Source of the DNA: JAJZRJ01 sp040757055 | Lineage (GTDB): Bacteria; Desulfobacterota; Desulfobulbia; Desulfobulbales; Desulfurivibrionaceae | Assembly (NCBI GenBank): GCA_040757055.1 | Contig: JBFLXY010000002.1 | Location: 1 to 64,000 of the forward strand | Direction of reading: 5' to 3' | DNA: 64,000 bases | Shown here: piece by piece, positions 53,496-62,198 of the stretch | Layout: each line of letters begins with the position of its first letter | How positions within the stretch are numbered: position 1 is the first letter of the stretch | Notes under the pieces: generated by a model | Seen by the model: only the letters and a program-made list of their open reading frames with translations | What the model was told of the DNA's origin: nothing | Databases searched by the model: none | Translations under genes and position numbers: made by a program

Positions 53496-55259
53496 TCAAT
53501 GGTCCATGGCGCTGCCGGCTCCACGCGGGTAGCGGATGCTCTCCACCAGTTCCTGCACTTCCTTGGGCGGTGCGGCGGTGAGGCGGGAAACCACCAGGGT
53601 CACCACGAAGTTGATGATCATGCCCACGGTGCCGATGCCCTCGGAGCTGATCCCCAGCAGCCATGGGGTGCCGCCGAGGAACTTGTTGTTGACGATGTAG
53701 AGGAAGGTGAAGCCGATGCCGCTCACCATGCCGCAGATGGCGCCTTCCCGGTTCGTGCGTTTGTCGAAGATGCCCAGCACGATGATGGGGAAGAAGGAGG
53801 AGGCGGCAAGGCCGAAGGCAAAGGCCACCACCTGGGCGACGAAGCCCGGCGGGTTGATGCCGAAGTAGCCGGCGATCAGCACCGCGACGCCGATCATCAC
53901 CCGGCCCACGGTGAGGCGCTTGGCCTCGGTGGCCTGGCGGTTGATCATCCGGTAGTAGAGGTCATGGGAGATGGAGGACGAGATGACCAGCAGCAGGCCA
54001 GAGGCCGTGGAAAGCGCCGCGGCCAGGCCGCCGGCCGCCACCAGCGCGATGACCCACGGCGGCAGGTTGGCGATCTCCGGGTTGGCGAGCACGATGATGT
54101 CGTTGTCGATGAAGACCTCGTTGGTTTTGTCGGTGAGTTCGTTGCTCACCATGCGCTGGCCAAGGGCGCCGGTCTCCTTGGTGAACTTGGGCTTCTCCTT
54201 GAAGGCGTCTCCCTTGCTGTACTGGATGATGCCGTCGTTGTTCTTGTCCACCCAGGCAAAGAGGCCGGTCTTTTCCCAGTTCTTCACCCAGCTCGGCGCA
54301 TCGGCATACGCGGTGTTGTTGATGGTGTTGATCATGTTGTAGCGGGCGAACGAGGCCACCGCCGGGGCGGTGGTGTAGAGCAGCGCGATGAAGAAGAGGG
54401 CGTAGCCTGCGGAGATACGGGCGCCGCGTACGCTGGGCACGGTGTAGAAGCGGATGATGACGTGCGGCAGCCCGGCGGTGCCCACCATGAGCGCCAGGGT
54501 GATGCAGATGACGTCCAGCATGGATTTGCTGCCGCTGGTGTAGGCGGCGAAGCCGAGGTCGGTGTTGAGCCGGTTGAGGACATCGAGCAGGTACTGGCCG
54601 CTGTTGGCGCCCTCGGCGATGGTGCCGCCGAAGCCGATCTGCGGGATCGGATGGCCGGTGATCTTGAGCGAGATGGCGATGGCCGGAATGAGGTAGGCCA
54701 CGATGAGCACCAGATACTGGGCCACCTGGGTGTAGGTGATGCCCTTCATGCCGCCCAGGGCGGCGTAGAAGAAGACGATGGCCATGCCGATGACCACGCC
54801 GGTGTTGACGTCCACCTCGAGGAAGCGGGAAAAGACGATGCCCACGCCGCGCATCTGGCCGGCAACGTAGGTGAAGGAGACGAAGATCGCGCACATCAGG
54901 GCCACGAAGCGGGCCACGTCGGAGTAGTAGCGGTCGCCGACAAAGTCCGGCACCGTGAATTTGCCGAACTTGCGCAGATAGGGGGCGAGCAAGAGGGCGA
55001 GCAGCACGTAGCCGCCGGTCCAGCCCAGCAGATAGATGGCGCCGTCATAGCCGAGAAACGAAATCATGCCGGCCATGGAGATGAACGAGGCGGCGCTCAT
55101 CCAGTCGGCGGCAGTGGCCATGCCGTTGGCCAGCGGGGAAACGCCGCCGCCGGCCACGTAGAAGCCCTTGGTGGTCTTGACGCGGGAGACCCAGGCGATT
55201 CCCAGATAGATCGCAAAGGTGGCCCCCACCATGATATAGGTCCATGTCAGGATCGACAT
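53496..55259 (-). CDS. Sodium:solute symporter large subunit (acetate/monocarboxylate type)
   Basis: 587 residues, SSS family with 13 or so membrane spans, resembling the VC_2705/ActP branch that works with a small DUF4212 subunit. Family motifs: ADWMSAASFISMAGMI, GMKGITYTQVAQYLVLI and LPHVIIRFYTV. A soluble loop (about 330-395) includes DKNNDGIIQYSKGD, close to an EF-hand loop. Likely imports acetate or similar carboxylates. Preceded by its small subunit; downstream is the terminator. Confidence 0.87.
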   Translation of the reverse strand: MSILTWTYIMVGATFAIYLGIAWVSRVKTTKGFYVAGGGVSPLANGMATAADWMSAASFISMAGMISFLGYDGAIYLLGWTGGYVLLALLLAPYLRKFGKFTVPDFVGDRYYSDVARFVALMCAIFVSFTYVAGQMRGVGIVFSRFLEVDVNTGVVIGMAIVFFYAALGGMKGITYTQVAQYLVLIVAYLIPAIAISLKITGHPIPQIGFGGTIAEGANSGQYLLDVLNRLNTDLGFAAYTSGSKSMLDVICITLALMVGTAGLPHVIIRFYTVPSVRGARISAGYALFFIALLYTTAPAVASFARYNMINTINNTAYADAPSWVKNWEKTGLFAWVDKNNDGIIQYSKGDAFKEKPKFTKETGALGQRMVSNELTDKTNEVFIDNDIIVLANPEIANLPPWVIALVAAGGLAAALSTASGLLLVISSSISHDLYYRMINRQATEAKRLTVGRVMIGVAVLIAGYFGINPPGFVAQVVAFAFGLAASSFFPIIVLGIFDKRTNREGAICGMVSGIGFTFLYIVNNKFLGGTPWLLGISSEGIGTVGMIINFVVTLVVSRLTAAPPKEVQELVESIRYPRGAGSAMDH

Positions 55260-55319
55260 TCTCTCTCTCCTTGTTTCGAGCGTTGGTCTGTGATTCGGGT
55301 TGAGGGGAGGTGCGGCTTA

Positions 55320-55571
55320 TTATTCGTGCACGTCGTGTTCCCGGTCGAGCTTCTCCATCAGCCGGTAATAGATGAAGATGAGCGCGACAAAGACGTAGAT
55401 GGCACCCTGCTGGGCAAACCAGAAGCCGAGCGGGAAACCGCCGACCTTGATGGCATTGAGCTGTTCCGCGAACAGAATGCCGCAGCCGTAGGAGACCGCT
55501 GCCCAGATCGAAAGCAGGATCACCATGTATGACAGGTTCTTTTTCCAGTACGCTGCCAAGCCTTTTTCCAT
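55320..55571 (-). CDS. Sodium:solute symporter small subunit (DUF4212)
   Basis: 83 residues, two membrane helices (about 13-33 and 50-68) and a charged C-terminus (YRLMEKLDREHDVHE). Matches the putative small subunit that always accompanies the large symporter encoded 60 nt downstream. Start after GGAGGAGAAAAGG. Confidence 0.88.
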   Translation of the reverse strand: MEKGLAAYWKKNLSYMVILLSIWAAVSYGCGILFAEQLNAIKVGGFPLGFWFAQQGAIYVFVALIFIYYRLMEKLDREHDVHE

Positions 55572-55736
55572 CCTTTTCTCCTCCTTTGTTGTGTTGTCTG
55601 CGGGCGCAACAGGGAGGTTTCCCCTCCAGTCCCTGTCTGTCCCAATCCCAAACGTAACGCCGGAAATTGACCGAGTGCCACTTTAGCAGACCAAAGGAAA
55701 ATGGCAAGACGAAATAAAACCTTTGAAAACGAAGAG

Positions 55737-56447
55737 TTACATGATCCAGCGCCAGGTCTGCCCGGCGTTGAAGAGGTCCTTGAGAGTGACCACCCCTTCG
55801 GAACGCATCTTCTTGACCAGATACAGAAAAAGATAGGCAGCCTGGAGGGCGTCCTCGAAGGCGTCGTGGTGGGTGAAGGGGGGCAGGGCGTATTCGGCGG
55901 AGAGGGCCGCGAGGTTGTAGGAGACGTTCATGCGGAAACGGTCGTGGTACTGCTCCCAGCGCATCTCTGTGTAGGCCTGGGCCAGTCGCATGGTGTCGAG
56001 GCAGGGGTTGTGGATGGGCGAACCGTAGAGGGTCTTGGCGGCCTTGTTCAGAAAGGCGACGTCGAGCCCGATGTGGTGGGCAACCAGCAGCGAATTGCCG
56101 CAGTAGTCGATGAAGGCGGGCAGCACCTCCCGAAGCGGGGGAGCTGCCTCCAGCTGCTGCGGGGTGATGCGGTGGATGAGGGTGCTGTCCTTGGGCAGGG
56201 GATGGAAAGGCTTCACGTAGGCGCGGAAGGTGTCGTCGAGGAGGATGCGCAGCCCTCTGATGCGGACCGCGCCGATGGAGACGATTTCGTCCCGGCGCGG
56301 GTTGAGGCCGGTCAGTTCGGTGTCGAAGACCACGAACTCGTATTCCTCGATGGGCCGCTGGTGGTCGAGGCCGGCGAAGTAGCTGGCATTGCGGGCAAAA
56401 ACCGGATGCTGCGGGCGGCCCAGGCCCAACCGGGATAGAAGGGACAC
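55737..56447 (-). CDS. DnaQ-like 3'-5' exonuclease
   Basis: 236 residues from GTG 56447. DEDDh exonuclease: ExoI DTELTGLNP (D and E), ExoII about VAHHIGLDVAFL (D), ExoIII HHDAFEDALQAA (H and D). The pol III epsilon-like fold stands alone, without a polymerase-binding tail. 2 nt after the cNMP/CBS gene stop. This exonuclease, the DUF294 protein and ActP-type symporters recur together in proteobacteria. Confidence 0.87.
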   Translation of the reverse strand: MSLLSRLGLGRPQHPVFARNASYFAGLDHQRPIEEYEFVVFDTELTGLNPRRDEIVSIGAVRIRGLRILLDDTFRAYVKPFHPLPKDSTLIHRITPQQLEAAPPLREVLPAFIDYCGNSLLVAHHIGLDVAFLNKAAKTLYGSPIHNPCLDTMRLAQAYTEMRWEQYHDRFRMNVSYNLAALSAEYALPPFTHHDAFEDALQAAYLFLYLVKKMRSEGVVTLKDLFNAGQTWRWIM

Positions 56448-56449
56448 GG

Positions 56450-58384
56450 TCAGACCTCGCCCAGCCGGTATTCCTGCTTGATGTGGCTCTGCAGGCGCCG
56501 CACCACCTCGAAGGATTCCTTCAGGGTCTGTTTTTCCAGGTCGGAGAGGTCGGCGGGGTTGATGTAGTTGTCCGGGGTGCGGTTTTCCTCGAGCATCTGC
56601 AGCTGATGGACCAGGCGCAGTTGCATGAGGAATTCGTAAGCCTCCATGGTCTCGGTGTAGAGCTCCCGGGAGAGGTGGCCGCCTTCGGCCAGCAACTGGA
56701 GGCGGCCCAGGGTGTTGCTTTCCCTGATGCCGTGCCGGAGCGCGAAGAGCCGGGCGAAATCCACAAAGGGAACCAGCCCCTTTTTCTTGAGATCCAGCGA
56801 ATTCTTGTGTTCGCCGTCTTTTTCCACGATGAAGTTGCGGAAAAAGGAGAGCGGCGGCCGCGCCTCCAGGGAGTTTTTGGCCAAGTGCAGGAGAAAGATC
56901 TCATGTTTCGGCACCTGGTCGACCAGATGCTGCCGCAGGGCGGCGGCCAGGGTGGTGTCGCCGAAGCCGGCCCGGAAGTCGAAAAAGATGGTGGAGTGCA
57001 TCACCTCCTGGGGTTCGGGGGTCACGATCCAGCGGTCGAAACAGTTTTGCCAGCCGCTGAGGGGCTGGCGCCATTTGGGGTTGGAGGCCATGATCTCGCC
57101 CGGACAGGGGGGGTAGCCGCACTGCACCAGATGGCCGATGGCCTTTTCGCCGAACTCCTTGAAGTAGGCCGCTGCTGCCGTGGCCTGTTCCTCGTTTTCC
57201 GGCTGGGCATAAAGGAGGGCGTTGTCCTGATCGGTCTTGAAGGTCTGCTCGCGGCGGCCTTCGCTGCCCATGAGCAGCCAGCAGAAGGGCAGCGGCGGTG
57301 GGCCCAGCTCCTCGATCAGCATGGTGAGAAGGCGGTCGAGGATGTGGTCGTTCAGGACCGTGATCATCCGGGTGATGTTGTTCGCCTTGGCGCCCTCCTC
57401 GATGAGGGTGCGGATCACGGCAGGGACCTTCTGGGCCAGGGGATAGAGGCCGGCAATGGTGCGCTGGGCCACGATTTCCCGGAAGAGGTAGAGGGGGGAA
57501 CTGCCCTGCACCAGCATGATGTCGTGGGTGGTGACCATGCCGATGATTTTCTCCTGCTGCTCCACGGCCAGGTGGTGGATGCGGAGCCGCATCATCTTGA
57601 GCATGGCGTCGAAGCAGACCGCGTGGGCCGGGATGGTCTGGACCGGGCTGGCCATGATCGCGGTCACCGGCGTCTGGTAGTCGAGGCCGGCGGCCACCAC
57701 CTTGGTGCGCAGGTCCTTGTCGGTGATGATGCCGATGATCTTCTGCTGGTCGTCCGCCACCAGCAGTGAGCCGATATGGGCCTCGGCCATGCGGGCTGCG
57801 GCGTTCTGGACGGTATCGTGCGCGGCGATGGTATGGAGTTCCTTGCCCTGGAGGGTGTCGCCCACCTGGGCGGAAAAGAGGAAGAGGGCGCTTTCGGTGC
57901 GCGGGCTGACCTTGTGTTCCCGCAGTTCGGCATAGGCGGTGTTGACCAGCTTTTCCGACATGCTGCGCAGGAAATAGTGGGTGACTGCCGGCGCGGAGTG
58001 GATGAGGTGGAGAAATGCCTCCTTGGGGAAGAGGAAGCAGAAGGTGTCCTCCACCGTCTCCACGTTGAGATTGGCCTTGGTGTTGCGGATGATGGCCAGC
58101 GCTCCGAAGTACTCCCCTTCGCCCCGGAAATCCTTGAGGGTGACCGTGCCCTCTTCGTCCTTGAGGTAGATTTTGACCCCGCCCTTCTGGATCAGGTAGA
58201 GATGATCCACCGGGGTCTGGCCCTGGCGGAAGATGAGGGTCCCCTTGGGGAAGAAATCGATGATCGAGTGGCGGGCCAGTTCCTGCAGGGCAGGCAGAGC
58301 GAGCCCGTTGAACGGCAGGATGTTGCGCAGGAAATCGATCACGGCTTGCGGCGCCACGCTGTGGACGTTGCTCATGGTGGACAT
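56450..58384 (-). CDS. cNMP-binding, CBS-pair and DUF294 nucleotidyltransferase-like protein
   Basis: 644 residues: cyclic-nucleotide-binding domain (about 20-140, FFPKGTLIFRQGQTPVDHLYLIQKGG), two CBS domains (about 170-290), a GlnD-like nucleotidyltransferase domain (about 350-470, LMGSEGRREQTFKTDQDNAL with the DxD pair) and a DUF294 C-terminal helical domain. A multi-input sensor whose output may be nucleotidylation. It is linked by position to symporter and exonuclease. An alternative start is ATG 58375. Confidence 0.88.
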   Translation of the reverse strand: MSTMSNVHSVAPQAVIDFLRNILPFNGLALPALQELARHSIIDFFPKGTLIFRQGQTPVDHLYLIQKGGVKIYLKDEEGTVTLKDFRGEGEYFGALAIIRNTKANLNVETVEDTFCFLFPKEAFLHLIHSAPAVTHYFLRSMSEKLVNTAYAELREHKVSPRTESALFLFSAQVGDTLQGKELHTIAAHDTVQNAAARMAEAHIGSLLVADDQQKIIGIITDKDLRTKVVAAGLDYQTPVTAIMASPVQTIPAHAVCFDAMLKMMRLRIHHLAVEQQEKIIGMVTTHDIMLVQGSSPLYLFREIVAQRTIAGLYPLAQKVPAVIRTLIEEGAKANNITRMITVLNDHILDRLLTMLIEELGPPPLPFCWLLMGSEGRREQTFKTDQDNALLYAQPENEEQATAAAAYFKEFGEKAIGHLVQCGYPPCPGEIMASNPKWRQPLSGWQNCFDRWIVTPEPQEVMHSTIFFDFRAGFGDTTLAAALRQHLVDQVPKHEIFLLHLAKNSLEARPPLSFFRNFIVEKDGEHKNSLDLKKKGLVPFVDFARLFALRHGIRESNTLGRLQLLAEGGHLSRELYTETMEAYEFLMQLRLVHQLQMLEENRTPDNYINPADLSDLEKQTLKESFEVVRRLQSHIKQEYRLGEV

Positions 58385-58489
58385 GATCTGGGTCAGCTCC
58401 GTCGGGTTGCCGTACGGCCAGCGAGGAAGCGCCGAAGCGGCGGTGGTGCCGTTTTTCCTCCCGCGCCGGGATTCATGCCGCGCCGGGAT

Positions 58490-58972
58490 TCATGGGGTGG
58501 TGATCTCCGCTACCTGCTCGCTTTTGGGAAAGATCGTGAAATAGAGAAAGCCGGAAAGGGCGACAAGGACAAGCTGCAGAGCGACCTCGACCAGAAAGTG
58601 GCTCTCGGGGTGGAGCAGGGCGAGGATGGAGAGCACGAAGAGGAACTGGTAGCCGATGCGGTGGAAGCGGAGAATTTCCCGCAGCAGGTAGAGGTTGACC
58701 ACCGGCACCACCAGCGAAAGAAGGAGAAAGAGGTCGAGGCGGCCGAAGGCAAAGAGGCCGAGGAGTTTCTTGAAGGTGACAAAGGTCAGCACCGCCGCCA
58801 GCAGCAGGTTGAGATACTGGTATTTTTTGCGGCGGGCCGGTAGAGAGATGTTGTTGAGGTGGAAGAGGAGGGCGCGGGGCTCCTCCGTCGCCTTCAGGCG
58901 GGCAAGGATTTCCGCGCGGCTTTTTCCCGCCAGGAGTTCCTCTTCGATCCGGGTTTCAAGTTCCTTGGCCAT
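58490..58972 (-). CDS. Four-span membrane protein of unknown function
   Basis: 160 residues: charged helical N-terminus (MAKELETRIEEELLAGKSRAE, about 1-50), then four hydrophobic helices (LNLLLAAVLTFVTF, DLFLLLSLVVPVVNLYLL, YQFLFVLSILALL, VALQLVLVALSGFLYF). No family recognised. GGGAGCATC lies upstream of ATG 58972. Same strand and 105 nt upstream of the cNMP/CBS gene. Confidence 0.65.
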   Translation of the reverse strand: MAKELETRIEEELLAGKSRAEILARLKATEEPRALLFHLNNISLPARRKKYQYLNLLLAAVLTFVTFKKLLGLFAFGRLDLFLLLSLVVPVVNLYLLREILRFHRIGYQFLFVLSILALLHPESHFLVEVALQLVLVALSGFLYFTIFPKSEQVAEITTP

Positions 58973-59086
58973 GATGCTCCCTGGAGGTAAAGAAGTGGCG
59001 GGACAGACGAAGGGCTGCCTCCTGTGTTACTACCCGAGAAAGAGCGGCCGGGTCAAGCGGAGAAAACGGGCGAAAGCGGAAACGCC

Positions 59087-59116
59087 TTGACATCTGCCGC
59101 TGCGGCCCGGTACAAC
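59087..59116 (+). promoter_or_regulatory. Promoter of the RfaH/NusG-like gene
   Basis: TTGACA (59087-59092), 18-nt spacer, TACAAC (59111-59116). Confidence 0.6.
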
Positions 59117-59174
59117 GGAGCATGTTTTTTCCGGCCACTTTCCCGTAACGCGTATTGGTTCCCGTGTGTCCTGC

Positions 59175-59681
59175 ATGATCCGTGAGTGGTTTGCCATCCG
59201 CACCAAGCCCAACCGGGAGGTGCATGCCCGGCTGCAGTATGAGCGGCAGGGCTATGTGGTCTACCTGCCGCTGATCCGCAGGGTGGTGCGTCATGCCCGC
59301 CGCAGGGAAGAGGTGCTCCGTCCCTTCTTCCCGGGATATCTCTTTCTCCATCTCGCGCCGACGGAGAGAAACTGGGTGGCCATTGCCTCCACCCGCGACG
59401 CCATCGGCCCGGTCCGGTTCGGCGACCAGTACGTGCCGGTGCCGGAGTGGGTCATGGAGGATCTCAGGGCACGGGAGGAGGATGGGGCGATCTCTCTGGC
59501 GGCATTGCAGAAGCAACGGCTCTCGCCGGGTGCGGCGGTGGAGGTCCGGCTTGAGAACGACACCGTCACCTCGGGCGTGGTCTACTCGATCCGCGGTGAG
59601 GAGAATGTGGTGGTGCTGCTCAACCTCATGAGCCGGCTGGTCAGGACCACGGTTCCTCTGGATCAGATAATCCCCCGTTAA
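59175..59681 (+). CDS. RfaH/NusG-family transcription antiterminator
   Basis: 168 residues from ATG 59175 (a GTG at 59166 is also possible). NGN domain (about 1-100, MIREWFAIRTKPNREV, RPFFPGYLFLHL, TRDAIGPVRFGDQYVPV) and a C-terminal KOW-like segment (SPGAAVEVRLENDTVTSGVV, then VVLLNLMSRLVRTTVPLDQI) resembling RfaH. It sits just upstream of a polysaccharide operon with an ops-like site, so it probably loads onto polymerase there and suppresses termination through the long operon. Confidence 0.87.
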   Translation: MIREWFAIRTKPNREVHARLQYERQGYVVYLPLIRRVVRHARRREEVLRPFFPGYLFLHLAPTERNWVAIASTRDAIGPVRFGDQYVPVPEWVMEDLRAREEDGAISLAALQKQRLSPGAAVEVRLENDTVTSGVVYSIRGEENVVVLLNLMSRLVRTTVPLDQIIPR

Positions 59682-59723
59682 TCTAGCTGGTTTCAGTTTT
59701 TTCGCGCGGTTCCCTGAAATCGT

Positions 59724-59752
59724 TTGACAGGAGAGGCTTTGCCCGCTAGCAT
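59724..59752 (+). promoter_or_regulatory. Promoter of the surface-polysaccharide operon
   Basis: TTGACA (59724-59729), 17-nt spacer, TAGCAT (59747-59752): close to consensus. Predicted start about 59759, giving a leader of roughly 120 nt. Confidence 0.75.
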
Positions 59753-59761
59753 GTTCATCGG

Positions 59762-59779
59762 TTGAACACGGTCCTGTTC
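59762..59779 (+). repeat. Inverted repeat upstream of the ops-like element
   Basis: TGAACA, six bases, TGTTCA, at the start of the predicted leader RNA. Could be a pause hairpin or operator. Confidence 0.5.
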
Positions 59780-59787
59780 ACCCGAAT

Positions 59788-59799
59788 GGCGGTAGCACG
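59788..59799 (+). promoter_or_regulatory. ops-like element (RfaH recruitment site)
   Basis: GGCGGTAGCACG matches the E. coli ops core GGCGGTAGC exactly and differs only in the last bases (ACG against GTG). It lies about 30 nt into the predicted transcript, in the non-coding leader, just downstream of an RfaH-like gene. A GCCCG/CGGGC hairpin follows. Confidence 0.75.
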
Positions 59800-59877
59800 C
59801 CCGGATTCCGAGCGGGCAGCCTGACCCACGACAACTCCTTCCCTGCTTGACTCTCTCTTTCCCGTCTGAACACCACA

Positions 59878-60204
59878 ATGGATGACGCGATCCGTTACCG
59901 GCTGCTCAAACTTCTCCACGAACAGCCCCACCTGACACAGCGGAAACTGGCCAAGGCCATGGGGGTTTCCCTTGGCAAGGCCAACTTCTGCCTCCGTGCC
60001 CTCATCGAGGTCGGCGCGGTCAAGGCGAACAATTTCAGGAATTCCGCCAACAAGTCAGCCTATCTTTATACGCTTACCCCTCGCGGCCTTGAGGAAAAGG
60101 CCCGGGTGACCCATCGTTTCCTGCTCAACAAAATGGCGGAGTATGAGATGATCCGGAAAGAAATAGAAGAATTGCAATTGGATATGAAAAAAATGGATGG
60201 ATGA
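59878..60204 (+). CDS. MarR-family EPS-associated transcription regulator
   Basis: 108 residues: winged-helix (about 5-70, LHEQPHLTQRKLAKAMGVSLG, then VGAVKANNFRNS, YLYTLTPRGL) and a C-terminal coiled coil (RKEIEELQLDMKKM) for dimerisation. Belongs to a MarR-like family found at the head of exopolysaccharide loci. Overlaps nothing upstream; 62 nt before pseB. Confidence 0.85.
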   Translation: MDDAIRYRLLKLLHEQPHLTQRKLAKAMGVSLGKANFCLRALIEVGAVKANNFRNSANKSAYLYTLTPRGLEEKARVTHRFLLNKMAEYEMIRKEIEELQLDMKKMDG

Positions 60205-60266
60205 TGGGGGGCCGTGGATTGCGGTCCCAACATAAATGTTTTCAGGAAGTGAAATTGAGAGGAGTT

Positions 60267-61295
60267 ATGAAAAAACCACGACCGACTTGTGACTTTCGTA
60301 TCTTCAACGAAAAATCGATATTGGTGACTGGCGGAACAGGTTCCTTTGGCAAGGCCTTCGTGGCGATGGTTCTGCAGGAGGCGAAGCCGACACGGCTCAT
60401 TGTCTTTTCCCGCGACGAACTGAAGCAATACGAAATGGACCAGGAGTTTCTCGATCACCCCCGACGTGAGGCCCTGCGATTTTTCATTGGTGACGTCCGT
60501 GATGCCAAGCGTCTGGAGATGGCGTTCCGTGGGGTCGATTACGTAATCCATGCCGCGGCGATGAAACAGGTGCCGACCGCGGAGTATAATCCTTTCGAGT
60601 GCATCCATACCAATGTGCTTGGCGCGGAAAACGTGGTTCGCGCGGCGATCCGTACCGGGGTCAAAAAGGTTGTGGCACTTTCGACCGACAAGGCGGCAAG
60701 CCCCCTCAATCTTTACGGGGCCAGCAAGCTGGCTTCCGACAAGATCTTCGTCGCGGCCAATCATCTTTCCGGCAGCGATGAAGTCCGCTTTGCCGTGGTG
60801 CGTTACGGCAACGTCATCGGGTCAAGGGGCAGCGTGGTGCCGTTGTTTCAACGGTTGATTGATCAGGGGGCGGACGCCCTTCCCATCACCGACGATCGCA
60901 TGACCCGCTTCTGGATAACCATCGAACAGGGTGTGCAGTTTGTCGTCTCGAGCCTGGCCATGATGCGGGGCGGGGAGATTTTCGTGCCGAAGATCCCCAG
61001 CATGCGGATAACCGATCTTGCCCGCGCCATGGCTCCCTCCATGAGGCAAAAAATAGTTGGTATTCGCCCCGGGGAGAAATTGCATGAGGTGATGATCACG
61101 GAGGATGACGCCAGGAACACCATCGAACTGTCCGACCGCTATGTGATCGAGCCCCAGTTCGCGTTCTGGTCCAGGGAGCGTTATGAAATCGAGGGGTGCA
61201 AGCCCGTTTCCGAGGGGTTTTCCTATTCGAGCGGGAACAACACCGAGTGGCTGAGCGGCGAAGACTTCTTGGGTTATCTCCGTGGGGAGCACTAA
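60267..61295 (+). CDS. pseB: UDP-GlcNAc 4,6-dehydratase (inverting), PseB-like
   Basis: 342 residues. Extended SDR: NADP motif TGGTGSFGKAF (21-31), VIHAAAMKQVPTAEYNP, the active-site STDKAASPLNLYGASKL with Lys and Tyr, and GNVIGSRGSV. In known pathways it makes UDP-2-acetamido-2,6-dideoxy-beta-L-arabino-hexos-4-ulose, the first step to pseudaminic acid. FlaA1/CapD alternatives remain, but length and motifs fit PseB. It starts nonulosonate genes here. Confidence 0.85.
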   Translation: MKKPRPTCDFRIFNEKSILVTGGTGSFGKAFVAMVLQEAKPTRLIVFSRDELKQYEMDQEFLDHPRREALRFFIGDVRDAKRLEMAFRGVDYVIHAAAMKQVPTAEYNPFECIHTNVLGAENVVRAAIRTGVKKVVALSTDKAASPLNLYGASKLASDKIFVAANHLSGSDEVRFAVVRYGNVIGSRGSVVPLFQRLIDQGADALPITDDRMTRFWITIEQGVQFVVSSLAMMRGGEIFVPKIPSMRITDLARAMAPSMRQKIVGIRPGEKLHEVMITEDDARNTIELSDRYVIEPQFAFWSRERYEIEGCKPVSEGFSYSSGNNTEWLSGEDFLGYLRGEH

Positions 61296-61304
61296 GGTCC
61301 GACA

Positions 61305-62198
61305 ATGTTCCCTTTGCTGCTGACCGGAGCGACCGGCGGGCTGGGTGCTTATCTGTGGCCCGAATTGGTCAGGATTGGGGCAATGATCACGGGGGTATCC
61401 CGGAGCCACGGGAATGCAGAAGGGATCCTGCGGGCGGATTTGACCTCCGCTGAAGAGTCGGCAGCGGTCCTGCGTCATGTCGCTCCCCGGGTGATTGTCC
61501 ACGCCGCGGCGATGACCGATGTCGATGGTTGTCAGGGCAATCCCCAGGGGGCCTTTCTGGCGAATGTGCATGCGACACGTCTCCTGGTTGACTGGGTTCG
61601 GCATGAATCGCCTGAGACCACGGTGGTTCTGGTCTCAACGGATCAGGTCTATGGCGTGATACCCGGTCCGCATGCGGAAACTTGCCCGGGGCCAGTCAAC
61701 ATCTACGGCTGGACGAAGCTGTGGGCCGAGGATCTCGTTCGCACCCTGGATCGTTTCCTCGTTTTGCGGATCAATTATGTTGGCCGCGGCACCGCCCAGC
61801 GCCCCGGCCTTTCCCAGTGGATTGTTTCGAGTTTGCGTGCCGGCAGGCCGATCACGCTTTTTCGTGACGTGCTGTTCAATCCCCTTTCAGGGACGCAGAT
61901 GGCGGCGGCCATGGCGGCCCTGATCAGCGGCGGAGTCGAGGGAGTCTACAATTTGGGCGCCATGGGCGAGGGAGTGTCAAAGGCCGATTTTGCCCTGCGT
62001 CTTGCTGGTCGGCTGGGTTTGCCCACTTCGTCGGCGCGTTCAGGTTCGCTGGCCGAGGTCGCCCTGAAGGCCCCAAGACCGCATGACACCCGGATGGATG
62101 TCAGTCGTCTTGCTTCCCGGTTGGTGTTGCCCGACATGGAGATGGTCATTGCCTCGGTTGCCGAAGAGTTGCAAACTGCGGAAAGGGGGAGTGTATGA
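61305..62198 (+). CDS. RmlD-like NAD(P)-dependent sugar reductase
   Basis: 297 residues of the dTDP-4-dehydrorhamnose reductase-like SDR family: TGATGGLGAYL glycine motif (8-18), HAAAMTDVDGCQGNP, VLVSTDQVYG and the YGWTKLWAE catalytic Tyr/Lys. It lies where the PseC aminotransferase is found in classic Pse loci, so it may reduce the C4 keto group of the PseB product instead of an amination. The start is 9 nt after pseB. Confidence 0.8.
   Translation: MFPLLLTGATGGLGAYLWPELVRIGAMITGVSRSHGNAEGILRADLTSAEESAAVLRHVAPRVIVHAAAMTDVDGCQGNPQGAFLANVHATRLLVDWVRHESPETTVVLVSTDQVYGVIPGPHAETCPGPVNIYGWTKLWAEDLVRTLDRFLVLRINYVGRGTAQRPGLSQWIVSSLRAGRPITLFRDVLFNPLSGTQMAAAMAALISGGVEGVYNLGAMGEGVSKADFALRLAGRLGLPTSSARSGSLAEVALKAPRPHDTRMDVSRLASRLVLPDMEMVIASVAEELQTAERGSV

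Noticed and set aside
53103..55532. An 809-codon plus-strand frame opposite the symporter
   Set aside because: Gly/Asp/His/Val-rich shadow of the symporter; no start signal or domain.
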